A stretch of DNA of 56,756 nucleotides from Alphaproteobacteria bacterium (GTDB lineage: Bacteria > Pseudomonadota > Alphaproteobacteria > VGDZ01): contig VGDZ01000013.1 in assembly GCA_016869515.1 (NCBI GenBank), positions 1 through 56,756 on the forward strand, in the 5' to 3' direction. Below, one piece after another: positions 1 to 10,327 of this stretch; position 1 is the stretch's first letter, and each line of letters opens with the position of its first letter. The translations under genes were made by a program, and so were the position numbers. The notes beneath the pieces were generated by a model. The model searched no databases. It had not been told where the DNA came from and saw only the letters and a list, made by a program, of their open reading frames with translations.

Positions 1-692
1 AAAACCGCGTCCGCATGACGCGCTTGCGCAAGCGCATCGCCGAACGCCTCAAGGCGGCGCAGAACACCGCCGCCATGCTGACCACCTTCAACGAATGCGA
101 CATGTCGGCGCTGATCAAGCTGCGCGACCGCTATCGCGACGGCTTCGAAAAGCGCCACGGCGTGCGGCTCGGCTTCATGAGCTTCTTCGTCAAGGCCTGC
201 ATCGCCGCGCTGAAGGAGATTCCGGCGGTCAACGGCGAGATCGACGGCGAGGAACTGGTCTACAAGAACTACTACAACGTCGGCGTCGCCGTCGGCACGC
301 CGCAGGGCCTGGTGGTGCCGGTGCTGCGCGACGCCGACCGCATGGGCATCGCCGACATCGAGAAGGCGATCGGCGATTTCGGCCGCCGCGCCCGCGACGG
401 CAAGCTGCAGCTCGACGAGCTGCAGGGCGGCACCTTCACCATCTCCAATGGCGGGGTCTACGGCTCGCTGATGTCGACCCCGATCCTCAATCCGCCGCAA
501 TCCGGCATCCTCGGCATGCACAAGACCCAGCCGCGGCCGATGGCGATCGGCGACAAGGTTGAGATCCGGCCGATGATGTACCTGGCGCTGAGCTACGACC
601 ATCGCATCATCGACGGCCGCGAGGCGGTGACCTTCCTGGTGCGGGTCAAGGAATGCATCGAGGACCCCGATCGCCTTCTGATCGACATGTGA
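1..692 (+). CDS. odhB: Dihydrolipoyl succinyltransferase (2-oxoglutarate dehydrogenase E2), C-terminal part
   Basis: The reading frame is open from the window edge, so only the C-terminal acyltransferase domain (about 230 residues) is present. It transfers the succinyl group from lipoamide to CoA in the cytoplasmic 2-oxoglutarate dehydrogenase complex of the TCA cycle. The domain begins with the usual [12 protein letters not shown] core motif and ends with [13 protein letters not shown], which carries the catalytic His (codon 600-602) and Asp. The lipoyl and E1/E3-binding domains lie upstream of the window. The lipoamide dehydrogenase gene follows after 13 bases, the standard alphaproteobacterial sucA-sucB-lpdA order. 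That order favours the succinyl rather than the acetyl or branched-chain enzyme. Confidence 0.93.
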   Translation, partial: NRVRMTRLRKRIAERLKAAQNTAAMLTTFNECDMSALIKLRDRYRDGFEKRHGVRLGFMSFFVKACIAALKEIPAVNGEIDGEELVYKNYYNVGVAVGTPQGLVVPVLRDADRMGIADIEKAIGDFGRRARDGKLQLDELQGGTFTISNGGVYGSLMSTPILNPPQSGILGMHKTQPRPMAIGDKVEIRPMMYLALSYDHRIIDGREAVTFLVRVKECIEDPDRLLIDM

Positions 693-705
693 GCGAGGCC
701 GGGCG

Positions 706-2115
706 ATGAGCGACGACAGCTTCGATGTGGTGGTGATCGGCGCCGGGCCGGGCGGCTATGTCTGCGCCATCCGCGCGGCGCAGCTGGGTATGCGCGTGGC
801 CTGCGTCGAAAGCCGCAAGACGCTGGGCGGCACCTGCCTCAATGTCGGCTGCATCCCGTCCAAGGCGCTGCTGCATTCCTCGGAGGCCTTCGCCCACGCC
901 GCCCACGGGCTCGAAACGCTGGGCGTCAAGACCGGCAAGGTGACGCTCGATCTCAAGCGCATGCTGGCGCACAAGGACGGCATTGTCGAGCAGACCACCA
1001 AGGGCGTCGACTACCTGTTCAAGAAGAACAAGATCGAGCGCGTGCTGGGCAAGGGCCGCCTGGCCGGGCTCGACACCGTGCATGTCGATCTCGAAGGCGG
1101 CGGCACGCGCATCCTTAAGGCCAAGCGCATCGTGCTGGCCACGGGTTCGGTGCCGGCCGGCCTGCCCAACGTACCGATCGACGAGGAGCGCATCGTCACC
1201 TCGACCGGCGCGCTCGCCTTGGCCGAGGTGCCCGAGACGCTGATCGTCATCGGCGGCGGCTATATCGGGTTGGAAATGGGCTCGGTGTGGGCGCGCCTCG
1301 GGTCCAAGGTGACGGTGGTCGAGTTCCTCGACCGCATCGTCCCGGGCATGGATGGCGAGGTGGCCAAGGCCTTTCAGCGCGTGCTGCAGAAACAGGGTTT
1401 CGAATTCCGTCTCGGCACCAAGGTCACCGGCGCCAAGGCCGGCAAGGACGGCGTTTCGCTGACGGTCGAAGCGGCCGCCGGCGGCAAGGCCGAGACCCTG
1501 AAGGCCGCGGTGGTGCTAGTGGCGGTCGGCCGCAAACCCTATACCGACGGCCTCGGACTGGCCGAGGCCGGGGTCAAGCTCGACAAGCAGGGCCGGATCG
1601 AGGTCAACGAGCATTACCAGACCGCGGTGCCCTCGATCCTGGCGATCGGCGACTGCATCAAGGGTCCGATGCTGGCGCACAAGGCCTCGGACGAGGGCGT
1701 GGCGGTGGCCGAGCTGATCGCCGGCCAAGCCGGACACGTCAACTATGACGTCATTCCGGGCGTGGTCTACACTTGGCCCGAGGTGGCTTCGGTCGGCAAG
1801 ACCGAGGAGGAACTCAAGGCCGCCGGCATCGCCTACAAGGTCGGCAAGTTCCCGTTCTCGGCCCATGCCCGCGCCCGCGCCTCGGGCAACACCGAGGGCT
1901 TCGTCAAGGTGCTGGCCGACGCCGCCACCGACCGCGTGCTGGGCGCGCACATGATCGGGCCCGACGTCGGCACCATGATCGTCGAGGCGGCGACGGTGAT
2001 GGAGTTCGGCGGCTCGGCCGAGGATATCGCCCGCATCTGCCACCCGCATCCGACCCTGACCGAAGTGGTGCGCGAAGCGGCACTGGCGGTGGGCGGAGGC
2101 GCGATCCATATCTAG
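706..2115 (+). CDS. lpdA: Dihydrolipoamide dehydrogenase (E3)
   Basis: A 469-residue flavoprotein disulfide reductase that reoxidises dihydrolipoamide with NAD+ for the 2-oxoacid dehydrogenase complexes. The N-terminal FAD site VIGAGPGGYV is at residues 10-19. The redox disulfide is in GGTCLNVGCIPSK (Cys44/Cys49). A second dinucleotide-binding motif (VIGGGYIGLE) lies mid-protein, and the C-terminal interface motif HPHPTLTE supplies the catalytic His. The length is normal for the family. It sits 13 bases after odhB and is almost certainly co-transcribed with it. Confidence 0.97.
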   Translation: MSDDSFDVVVIGAGPGGYVCAIRAAQLGMRVACVESRKTLGGTCLNVGCIPSKALLHSSEAFAHAAHGLETLGVKTGKVTLDLKRMLAHKDGIVEQTTKGVDYLFKKNKIERVLGKGRLAGLDTVHVDLEGGGTRILKAKRIVLATGSVPAGLPNVPIDEERIVTSTGALALAEVPETLIVIGGGYIGLEMGSVWARLGSKVTVVEFLDRIVPGMDGEVAKAFQRVLQKQGFEFRLGTKVTGAKAGKDGVSLTVEAAAGGKAETLKAAVVLVAVGRKPYTDGLGLAEAGVKLDKQGRIEVNEHYQTAVPSILAIGDCIKGPMLAHKASDEGVAVAELIAGQAGHVNYDVIPGVVYTWPEVASVGKTEEELKAAGIAYKVGKFPFSAHARARASGNTEGFVKVLADAATDRVLGAHMIGPDVGTMIVEAATVMEFGGSAEDIARICHPHPTLTEVVREAALAVGGGAIHI

Positions 2116-2140
2116 CCGTCCCGCGACGCGCGGCGTCGCG

Positions 2141-3316
2141 TTGATCGCCGCGATGTGCCTGGCCGAGATCGTTGGCATGACGGGCTTTGCGACATTCACC
2201 GCGTTGATCCCGCAGTTCCAGGCGCTGTGGTCGCTGTCCAATGCCGATGCCGGCTGGATCTCGGGCATGTACCATGGCGGCTACGCCGTGGCGGTGCCGC
2301 TGCTGGTCAGCCTGACCGACCGCGTCGATGCGCGGCGGATATACCTTTATGGCCAGGCGCTGGCGGCGGTTTCGGCGCTGGACTTCGCCTTGCTGGCCGA
2401 TGGCTTCTGGTCGGCGGTGCTGTGGCGCACCGTCGCCGGGATCGGCATGGCCGGCACCTACATGACCGGCCTGCGCGCCATGAACGACCGCCTGCCGGTC
2501 GACCTGCACAGCCGCGCCACCGCCTGGTACACGGCGCTTTACGGCGTCGGCTCGGGGCTGTCGGTCTATCTCACCGGCGCGATCGAGGCGTCATGGGGCT
2601 GGCAATGGGCGGCGGGCGCGGCGGTGGCGGGGCCGATCGCCGCCATTGCCATCGCCCGCATCGCGCTGGCCAGCCCGGTCACGCCGCCGGCGCCCAGCGG
2701 CGCGGTGCTCGATTTCCGGCCGGTGCTGGGCAATCGCCGTGCCATGGGTTTCATCGGCGGCTATGGCGCGCACAGTTTCGAACTGTTCGGCTATCGCTCC
2801 TGGCTGGTGGCGTTCCTGGTCTACCTCGAAGCGCGCGATCCATCGCCGTTTCCGCTGACGCCCTTCGTCATTGCCGCGCTGATTCAGCTGGTTGGGGTGC
2901 CGTCCTCGATCATCGGCAACGAGATGGCGCAGCGCTGGGGGAGGGTGCGGGTCGCGGTGTGGGTGATGAGCGCGGCCGCGGTGCTGGGACTGGTGGTGGG
3001 CGCGGGGCCATGGCTGCCCTATGCCGTGACCGTCGCCGCGATCGCGATCTACGGCTGGTTCGTCGGCATGGATTCCTCGACCCTGACCGGGGGCACGGTG
3101 CTGGCGGCCGAGCCCGACAAGCGTGGTGCCACCATGGCGCTGCATTCGACCGTCGGCTTCGCCTTCGCCTTCCTCTCGCCGCTCTGCTTCGGCGTAGTCC
3201 TCGATCTCTCGGGCGGAGCGAATCAGCCCATGGCCTGGCTGTGGGCCTTCGTCGTCATGGGCATCGGCGCCATGATCGGCCCGCTCTGCCTGTGGTGGGC
3301 GAACCGGGGGAAGTAA
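2141..3316 (+). CDS. MFS transporter
   Basis: About 391 residues, strongly hydrophobic, with the spacing of roughly 12 membrane segments, a loop-2-like basic stretch (DRVDARR) and the symmetrical two-half arrangement of the major facilitator superfamily. The substrate cannot be told from sequence. The start is uncertain: a TTG at 2141 gives MIAAMCLAEIVG, and an in-frame ATG at 2153 would remove four residues. It follows lpdA after 25 bases on the same strand and may be read through from it, but a functional link to the dehydrogenase complex is not implied. Confidence 0.85.
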   Translation: MIAAMCLAEIVGMTGFATFTALIPQFQALWSLSNADAGWISGMYHGGYAVAVPLLVSLTDRVDARRIYLYGQALAAVSALDFALLADGFWSAVLWRTVAGIGMAGTYMTGLRAMNDRLPVDLHSRATAWYTALYGVGSGLSVYLTGAIEASWGWQWAAGAAVAGPIAAIAIARIALASPVTPPAPSGAVLDFRPVLGNRRAMGFIGGYGAHSFELFGYRSWLVAFLVYLEARDPSPFPLTPFVIAALIQLVGVPSSIIGNEMAQRWGRVRVAVWVMSAAAVLGLVVGAGPWLPYAVTVAAIAIYGWFVGMDSSTLTGGTVLAAEPDKRGATMALHSTVGFAFAFLSPLCFGVVLDLSGGANQPMAWLWAFVVMGIGAMIGPLCLWWANRGK

Positions 3317-3329
3317 AGACGGGTCTCGG

Positions 3330-3722
3330 TCAGCGTCTCTCCTCGGCGGAAAAGTCGATTTCCAATCGCAAACGAGATGCCAAGAGACGAGGAAAACGGC
3401 GCCGCCCTTGGCCCTTCACGAAATCGACCAAGCCGGCACGCGCCATTCGTTTCAAGGTCCGCGATAAATTGGATGGTTTGCGTCCGCTGCGCCGAGCAAG
3501 CGTTGTCATGGAGTCCGGCCGCTCGTTTCCAATCAGCCGCAGTAGCCGGATGTTTTTGGCGTTCAGCAATTTGACCAGGGACTCTGCCTTGACGGGCGGT
3601 GCCGACCTTGAGGCTTTTTCCATCCAGTGCTTCGGCACACCGCGCGCAGCGCTGGCATTGCGGACGACTTGGCGGGTCCAGGATGCGAACTCGCCGATGC
3701 TGCCGGACTTTCTAGAGGTCAT
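3330..3722 (-). CDS. TumA-type antitoxin (HVO_A0114-like winged helix DNA-binding protein)
   Basis: A 130-residue protein. Residues about 50-110 form a winged helix-turn-helix: a segment reading LLRLIGNERPDSMTTLAR, followed by SGRKPSNLSRTLKRMARAGL and a basic wing. This matches the HVO_A0114 family that serves as antitoxin/regulator to TumE (DUF6516) toxins. The ATG (3720-3722) lies inside the last codons of the toxin frame, whose ancestral stop is at 3712-3714. This 11-base overlap is typical of translational coupling. The gene is intact although the toxin upstream is broken, so it is an orphan antitoxin and may still act as a repressor. Local base composition is low for this genome: 31 of 60 bases are G or C in 3421-3480, which suggests acquisition by transfer. 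The family assignment is from recalled motifs, not a search. Confidence 0.75.
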   Translation of the reverse strand: MTSRKSGSIGEFASWTRQVVRNASAARGVPKHWMEKASRSAPPVKAESLVKLLNAKNIRLLRLIGNERPDSMTTLARRSGRKPSNLSRTLKRMARAGLVDFVKGQGRRRFPRLLASRLRLEIDFSAEERR

Positions 3723-4212
3723 GCGCGATCCCTTTCAATTCCAGGGCCCGTTTCACGGCCCTCCAAAAGTCATCCAGCAACTGTGCCGGTCCCAGGGCAT
3801 GATCGATCTGTCTTGAACCATGTGGTTCAAGACAGGTCGTGAATCATGCCCTCGCGTCCCGCTCTGGACCGCGATTCACGGTTTGCATGGAATAGCGTCT
3901 GCGATTCCATGCAAACCGATCGCGGTCTTGGTATTTGTAGGGACGGCCCGGATCGGTCGCCGTGCGATGCCAATGGTCGAACGCGAGTCCGCGCTTGCCG
4001 CGCTTGGCGCCATCTGGAGCGTGGGCATTGTCGAAACGGACCAGAACATCGCCGTCGGCCTCGCGCATGACCAGGGAGTATTTGATGCCATGCGGGCGCC
4101 CAGGGAAGACGACAGCCCGCTTGACCTTGAACTCGACCACGTATCCCGACGCGGCGTCGAACCTCGCCCCATCCAAGGACAACAAGGCTTCCAACTCATG
4201 CGTGTCTGACAT
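3712..4212 (-). pseudogene. TumE-type toxin (DUF6516), interrupted by a palindromic insertion
   Basis: Translation from the ATG at 4210-4212 gives MSDTHELEALLSLDGARF and then a typical TumE core with VRFDNAH, AFDHWHR and PYKYQD. The frame then enters a double-hairpin element and stops at TGA 3844-3846, giving a 122-residue product with an aberrant tail. In the same frame, after the element, the expected C-terminal helix resumes (AQLLDDFWRAVKRALELKG, codons from 3786 downward) and ends at TAG 3712-3714, overlapping the antitoxin start. Removing about 135-138 bases restores a roughly 120-residue toxin of normal family length. The toxin is therefore probably inactive or altered. An alternative is that the truncated 122-residue form still folds. 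That the C-terminal helix belongs to the family is recalled knowledge; the shared frame and the overlap are seen directly. Confidence 0.8.
3792..3927. mobile_element. Double-hairpin palindromic element (RIME/REP-like) inserted in the toxin gene
   Basis: Two large inverted repeats stand side by side. Hairpin A (3867-3927) has a 15-bp perfect inner stem (3879-3893 with 3904-3918), a 3-base bulge (3876-3878) and a 9-bp outer stem (3867-3875 with 3919-3927), with a 10-base loop. Hairpin B (3794-3852) has a 12-bp perfect inner stem (3809-3820 with 3823-3834), a 5-bp stem with one G-T pair, a 3-base bulge (3840-3842) and a 10-bp outer stem, with a 2-base loop. The arms facing each other across the 14-base linker both contain GATTCACG, in opposite orientation. 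No ORF is carried. The design recalls rhizobial RIME/REP doublets and Rickettsia palindromic elements. That class assignment is inference. Confidence 0.75.
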
Positions 4213-4228
4213 TATCCGATCCGGATAA
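4211..4228. promoter_or_regulatory. Candidate operator of the toxin-antitoxin pair
   Basis: An inverted repeat TTATCC-N5-GGATAA (4212-4228) overlaps the toxin start codon in the short AT-rich gap between the toxin and xerC. Autoregulated toxin-antitoxin operons usually carry such a site at the promoter. The placement is suggestive, but the arms are only 6 bp. Confidence 0.35.
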
Positions 4229-4237
4229 GATAGTAAA

Positions 4238-5209
4238 TCACCCCCGCGCGCGGGGGTGGGCGCGGTCGTAGACCGCCAGCAGCTGCTTGGTGTCGACGTC
4301 GGTATAGCGCTGGGTGGTGGACAGGCTGGCATGGCCGAGCAGTTCCTGGATCGCGCGCAGATCGCCGCCCGCCGCCAGCAGATGGGTGGCGAAGCTATGG
4401 CGCAGCGCGTGCGGCGTGGCGCTTTCCGGCAGGCCGAGGCGCCGGCGCAGGCTCCGCAGGCGGCCTTGCACGATCGCCGGATCGAGCCGCTTGCCGCGCG
4501 CGCCCAGGAACAAGGGCCCGTCGGACTCGACCGCAAAGGGCAGCTCGGCCAGATAGGCCGCCACCGCCTCGCGCACCACCTGCAACACCGGCACTTGGCG
4601 CTGCTTGTTGCCCTTGCCGGTGACGGTCAGCAGGTCCTTGAGCGGCGCATCGCCGCGGCTGAGGCCGAGCGCTTCCGAAATGCGCAGCCCGCAGCCGTAA
4701 AGCAAGGCCAGCACGGCCGCGTCGCGCTTGCCGATCCAGCCGGGTTCGGATTCGAACTCGATCCGATCCAGCGCCGTCAGCGCGTCGTCGGCGGTCAAGG
4801 CCCGCGGCAGGGGCGGTTTGACACGCGGCGCGCGGATGGCGCCGATCGCCGCGCAATGGCACAGCTTCTGGCGATCCAGCCAGGCGAAAAAAGCGCGCAG
4901 CGAGGACAGCGTGCGCGCGATCGAGCTGTTCTCGGGCTGGCTTTCGCGACGCTGCGCCAGGAAGGCGCGGAAATCGGCCGGCGCGAGCTTGGCGAGTTCG
5001 GCCAATCCCGGCGGCCCGCCCAGATGCGGCGCCAGGAAGCGGAAGAAGAAGCCGAGGTCGCGGCCATAGGCCTCGACGGTGTTGGCCGACAGCCGCCGCT
5101 CGGCCGCGATCCAATGTTCGAAGCGGCCCAGCGCCGCGGCCAGGTCGGCCGCGACCGGCAGGTCAGAGAATCGACTGGCCGGTCTTTTTCCAGTCGGCGA
5201 GGAAGGCAT
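4238..5209 (-). CDS. xerC: Tyrosine recombinase XerC
   Basis: A 323-residue site-specific recombinase of the chromosome dimer resolution system acting at dif with XerD. The N-terminal SAM-like core-binding domain spans about residues 25-110. The catalytic domain carries the full set: Arg176 (CGLRISEA), Lys199 (GKGNKQR), His267 and Arg270 (HALRHSF), His293 ([10 protein letters not shown]) and the nucleophile Tyr302 (RYTDVD). Length and order fit XerC rather than a phage or integron integrase. It lies directly downstream of fsa on the same strand. The ATG used here overlaps the end of fsa by 47 bases; no later canonical start is obvious before the core-binding domain. Confidence 0.93.
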   Translation of the reverse strand: MPSSPTGKRPASRFSDLPVAADLAAALGRFEHWIAAERRLSANTVEAYGRDLGFFFRFLAPHLGGPPGLAELAKLAPADFRAFLAQRRESQPENSSIARTLSSLRAFFAWLDRQKLCHCAAIGAIRAPRVKPPLPRALTADDALTALDRIEFESEPGWIGKRDAAVLALLYGCGLRISEALGLSRGDAPLKDLLTVTGKGNKQRQVPVLQVVREAVAAYLAELPFAVESDGPLFLGARGKRLDPAIVQGRLRSLRRRLGLPESATPHALRHSFATHLLAAGGDLRAIQELLGHASLSTTQRYTDVDTKQLLAVYDRAHPRARG

Positions 5210-5819
5210 CGAGGCCCTTGTCGGTCAGCGGATGGTTGGCCAATTGACGCAGCACGTTGGGCGGCAGGGTGCAGACATGCGCCCCCAGCTTGGCCGCCTG
5301 GACGACATGGATCGGATGGCGCACCGAGGCCACCAGCACTTCGGTGGTCAGCGCCGGATAGTTGCGGTAGATGGCGACGATGTCGGCGATCAAGGCCATG
5401 CCGTCTTGGCCGATATCGTCATGCCGGCCGACGAAGGGCGAGATGAACGTGGCGCCGGCCTTGGCCGCCAGCAGGGCCTGCGGCGCCGAGAAGCACAGCG
5501 TGACGTTGACCTTGGCGTCGGCGGAGCTGAGCGCGCGGCAGGTCTTGAGCCCGTCCCAGGTCAGCGGCACCTTGACCGCGATGTTGGGCGCCAGCCCGGC
5601 CAGTTTCTGGCCTTCCTTCAGCATGGTCGGGAAATCGGTGGCGGTGACCTCGGCCGAGACCGGGCCGGGCACGACCTGACAGATCTCCTTCACCACGTCG
5701 AGGAACTTGCGGCCGCTTTTCGCGACCAGCGAGGGATTGGTGGTCACGCCGTCGACCAAGCCGGTTTCGGCCAGATCGCGGATTTCCTTGATGTCGGCGC
5801 TGTCGACGAAGAACTTCAT
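5163..5819 (-). CDS. fsa: Fructose-6-phosphate aldolase / small transaldolase
   Basis: A 218-residue class I aldolase. It begins [13 protein letters not shown], has the TTNPSLV motif near residue 26, and has the Schiff-base lysine at Lys83 in [10 protein letters not shown] further motif FVGRHDDIG occurs mid-protein. It has the short transaldolase-family length and belongs to the TalC/FSA clade. The exact activity (transaldolase in the pentose phosphate pathway or fructose-6-phosphate aldolase) cannot be separated by sequence alone. The start at 5817-5819 was chosen over an in-frame upstream ATG at 5849 because the family begins MKFF. It is divergent from priA with a 57-base gap, and xerC follows. 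Confidence 0.9.
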   Translation of the reverse strand: MKFFVDSADIKEIRDLAETGLVDGVTTNPSLVAKSGRKFLDVVKEICQVVPGPVSAEVTATDFPTMLKEGQKLAGLAPNIAVKVPLTWDGLKTCRALSSADAKVNVTLCFSAPQALLAAKAGATFISPFVGRHDDIGQDGMALIADIVAIYRNYPALTTEVLVASVRHPIHVVQAAKLGAHVCTLPPNVLRQLANHPLTDKGLDAFLADWKKTGQSIL

Positions 5820-5876
5820 GGCTCGGGTCCGTGGTTCGCGTTGTGCCAAGGGCGAATCGCCGCCACAGTGTAGCCC

Positions 5877-8033
5877 ATGCCCGCCCCGCGCATCGCCGTG
5901 CTGCTGCCCAGGCCCCTGGACGGGACCTACGACTACCTGCCGCCCGCCGGCGCGAATCTGGCGCCGGGCGACATCGTCCGCGTGCCCTTCGGTCGCGGCC
6001 AGGCGATCGGCGTGGTCTGGGGCGAGGGCGAAGGACAGATCGACGAGGCGCGGCTGAAGCCGGTCGGCGAGCGGCTAGACATGCCGCGCCTGCCGGAGGA
6101 ACTGCGGCGCACCATCGCGTTCACGGCGCGCTATACGCTGGCGCCGTTGGGTGCAGTCTTGCGCATGGCGCTGTCGGTGCCCGAGGCGCTGGAACCGCGC
6201 CGCATCGCCTGGGTCTATCGCGCGGGTGCCGCCGATCGCGCCAGGACTCCCAGCCAACGCAAGGCGCTGGCTGGGCTTGGCGATGCGCGCATGACGGCCG
6301 CCGAATTGGCGCGCAGCGCAGGGGTCGGAGCGGCTGTGGTCAAGGCGCTGATCGCGTCCGGGGCTTTGGTCGCGGAAGCCTTGCCGGAAGCGGTGCCCGA
6401 GGCGCCCGATCCGGATCACCCCGGCCCGGATCTGGAAGCCGAGCAGAAGATCGCCGCGGCGGACTTGGCGGCAAGGGTGGAGCGCGGCGGCTTCGGCGTG
6501 GTGCTGCTGGACGGCGTCACCGGTTCGGGCAAGACCGAGGTCTATTTCGAGGCCATCGCCGCCGCCCTGCGCGCGGGCAAGCAGGCGCTGGTGCTGGTGC
6601 CCGAGATCGCCTTGACCGCGCAATGGCTGGACCGATTCCGCCGCCGCTTCGGACAGGCACCGGTGCCCTGGCATTCCGACCTGACCGCCGCCCGGCGCCG
6701 CGATCTGTGGCGAGCGATCGCCCGCGGTCAGGCGCCGGTGGTGGTCGGTGCGCGCTCGGCCCTGTTCCTGCCGATGCCCAATCTGGGCGTGGTTGTGGTC
6801 GACGAGGAACACGATCAGGGTTTCAAGCAGGATGACGGCGTGATCTATCACGCCCGCGACATCGCCATTGCGCGGGCGCGCGAGGCCGGCGTGCCGGCGG
6901 TCCTGGCTTCTGCCACGCCTTCGCTCGAGACCTTGGCCAATGTCGATTCCGGCCGCTATGCCCGGCTGACGCTGTCGCGGCGCTATGGCGCGGCGGCGAT
7001 GCCCGCTTTGGCGGCGATCGATCTGCGGCGCGATCCGCCCGAGCGCGGGCGCTGGCTGTCGCCGGTGCTGATCGAGGCCTTGCGGCGGACTCTGACCGAG
7101 GGGCAGCAGGCGCTGTTGTTCCTCAATCGGCGCGGCTATGCGCCGTTGACCCTGTGCCGAACCTGCGGCCACCGCCTGCAATGTCCGCAGTGCAGCGCTT
7201 GGCTGGTCGAACATCGCCGCCGCGGCCGGCTGCAATGCCATCATTGCGGCACGGAATCCGCCAAGCCGACGCGCTGTCCGGAATGCGGGGCCGAGAACAA
7301 TCTGGTCGCCTGCGGCCCCGGTATCGAGCGCGTGGCGGAAGAGGCGGCGGAACTGTTCCCGACCGCGCGCATCGCCGTGGTGTCCTCGGACACGCTGACC
7401 GGACCCGATAGCGTACGGGCCTTGATCGCGCGCATCGAGCGGCGCGAGATCGACCTGCTGATCGGCACGCAGCTTCTGGCCAAAGGCCATCATTTTCCGG
7501 GATTGACGCTAGTCGGCGTGGTCGATGCCGATCTTGGCCTGGCCGGCGGCGATCTCAGGGCGGCCGAACGGACCTTCCAGCTTCTGACTCAGGTCGCGGG
7601 TCGCGCCGGCCGCGCCGAGTCGGCGGGCAAGGCGCTGCTGCAAAGCTGGCAACCCGAGCATCCGGTTCTGGCGGCCTTGGTCTCGGGCGATCGCGACCGT
7701 TTCATCGCCGCCGAATCGGCCGAACGCCGTCGAGCCACCATGCCGCCCTATGGACGCTTGGCAGCGCTGATTCTGTCGGGCCCGGTCGAGGCCAGAGTAG
7801 CCGAGGCGGCGCGGTCGCTCGCCCGCGCCGGGCCGCGCATCGTGGGCGTGCATGTCCACGGTCCGGCGCCGGCACCCCTCAGCCTGCTGCGCGGCCAGTA
7901 TCGCTATCGGCTATTGCTGCAGGCGCCGCGAGACGTAGCCATTCAGCCGCTGTTGCGGGAATGGCGCGATCGGAACGCCCTGCCAAATGGCGTCACGTTG
8001 CGGATCGACGTCGACCCCTATCATTTCCTGTGA
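5877..8033 (+). CDS. priA: Primosomal replication protein N' (PriA helicase)
   Basis: A 718-residue 3'-5' DNA helicase that restarts stalled replication forks. The N-terminal DNA-binding region is followed by Walker A GVTGSGKT (residues 213-220) and DEEH (309-312). A cysteine-rich zinc-binding insert has paired CxxC motifs (LCRTCGH, LQCPQCS, QCHHCG, RCPECG). Helicase C-terminal motifs follow, including [11 protein letters not shown] and the Q-x-x-G-R-A-G-R motif (QVAGRAGR). The length is normal. The ATG at 5877 follows the divergent fsa gene; no strong ribosome-binding site is visible ahead of it. Confidence 0.96.
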   Translation: MPAPRIAVLLPRPLDGTYDYLPPAGANLAPGDIVRVPFGRGQAIGVVWGEGEGQIDEARLKPVGERLDMPRLPEELRRTIAFTARYTLAPLGAVLRMALSVPEALEPRRIAWVYRAGAADRARTPSQRKALAGLGDARMTAAELARSAGVGAAVVKALIASGALVAEALPEAVPEAPDPDHPGPDLEAEQKIAAADLAARVERGGFGVVLLDGVTGSGKTEVYFEAIAAALRAGKQALVLVPEIALTAQWLDRFRRRFGQAPVPWHSDLTAARRRDLWRAIARGQAPVVVGARSALFLPMPNLGVVVVDEEHDQGFKQDDGVIYHARDIAIARAREAGVPAVLASATPSLETLANVDSGRYARLTLSRRYGAAAMPALAAIDLRRDPPERGRWLSPVLIEALRRTLTEGQQALLFLNRRGYAPLTLCRTCGHRLQCPQCSAWLVEHRRRGRLQCHHCGTESAKPTRCPECGAENNLVACGPGIERVAEEAAELFPTARIAVVSSDTLTGPDSVRALIARIERREIDLLIGTQLLAKGHHFPGLTLVGVVDADLGLAGGDLRAAERTFQLLTQVAGRAGRAESAGKALLQSWQPEHPVLAALVSGDRDRFIAAESAERRRATMPPYGRLAALILSGPVEARVAEAARSLARAGPRIVGVHVHGPAPAPLSLLRGQYRYRLLLQAPRDVAIQPLLREWRDRNALPNGVTLRIDVDPYHFL

Positions 8034-8061
8034 CGGCACGGTGCCGCGACGGCGGAGCTTA

Positions 8062-8090
8062 TTGCGCCCCGAGGGGGGCTATGCTAATCA
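8062..8090 (+). promoter_or_regulatory. Candidate promoter of the atp operon
   Basis: In the 172-base priA-atpH gap, TTGCGC (8062-8067) and TAATCA (8085-8090) are separated by 17 bases. The overlapping TATGCT (8080-8085) is a better -10 box but has only a 12-base gap. The same ATTGCGCCCC start occurs in the pgm promoter at 26699. The rest of the gap holds no ORF I can support. Confidence 0.4.
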
Positions 8091-8205
8091 CCCGGCCGCC
8101 TGACCAGCGGTTCGGAAACGGGCCGCGAATGAGCAAAAAACGGCGGCTGGGGGGTCGGATTTCCGGTCTCGAATAGCCGCCAAGGATCGACAGGGAACGC
8201 CAGTC

Positions 8206-8765
8206 TTGCCAGCCGAAGCTTCGATCGTTTCCGGTGCCGCTGGGCGTTACGCCACGGCGCTGTTCGACTTGGCCAAGGAACGCCGCCAGCTCGATGCGGT
8301 CGCGTCCGATCTTGACGGGTTGGCGCGGGCGATCGAACAAAGCGCGGACTTGGCGCGGCTGATCCGCAATCCGCTGATCGACCGCCGCACCCAGGGCAAG
8401 GCGATGGCGGCGCTGGGCGCCAGGATGGCGCTGTCGCCGCTCAGCCAGCAATTCCTGGGCCTGGTCGCGGCCAAGCGCCGACTGCAGGCCTTGCCGGCCA
8501 TGATCCGCGCTTTTCGTGCGCTGCTCGCCCAGCATCGCGGCGAGGTGATCGCCGAAGTGGTCTCGGCCACGCCGCTGAGCGCGGCTCAGTTGGAGGCGGT
8601 CAAGGCCGCCGTTACCCGCGTCGCCGGCAAGGCGACGCAGCTTACCGCCGCGGTCGATCCGGCTTTGATCGGCGGGCTGGTGGTGACGCTGGGTTCGCGT
8701 CGCTTCGACGCTTCGTTGCGCGGCAAGCTGCGCAATCTCGAAATCGCCATGAAAGAGGTAGCCTA

Positions 8766-8766
<1 letters not shown>
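8206..8766 (+). CDS. atpH: ATP synthase F1 subunit delta
   Basis: 186 residues. The N-terminal helical domain begins [14 protein letters not shown] and the C-terminal segment ends with a [20 protein letters not shown] motif, diagnostic of F1 delta/OSCP. Delta sits on top of the alpha3beta3 hexamer and joins it to the peripheral stalk. Translation appears to start at TTG (8206) a few bases after a GGGAA stretch; no ATG fits the domain start. The stop TAA shares one base with the atpA ATG (TAATG), so the two are coupled. It is the first gene of the F1 operon; F0 genes are absent here, as usual in alphaproteobacteria. Confidence 0.95.
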
Positions 8767-10295
<1,529 letters not shown>

Positions 10296-10327
10296 GCCCG
10301 CCGACGGTCGAGACCTAGACCCCCGAC

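Noticed and set aside
3787-3927. CGGTC at 3787-3791 and 3923-3927 as a target-site duplication of the palindromic element
   Set aside because: Removing one copy plus the insert takes out 136 bases and would break the toxin frame, whereas the two toxin parts share a frame (135 or 138 needed). A 5-base match is also easily chance.
4238-5209. XerC-like gene beside the toxin-antitoxin islet as an integrase marking a genomic island
   Set aside because: Its motifs, length and the priA-fsa-xerC neighbourhood fit the housekeeping recombinase; no attachment-site repeats were seen.
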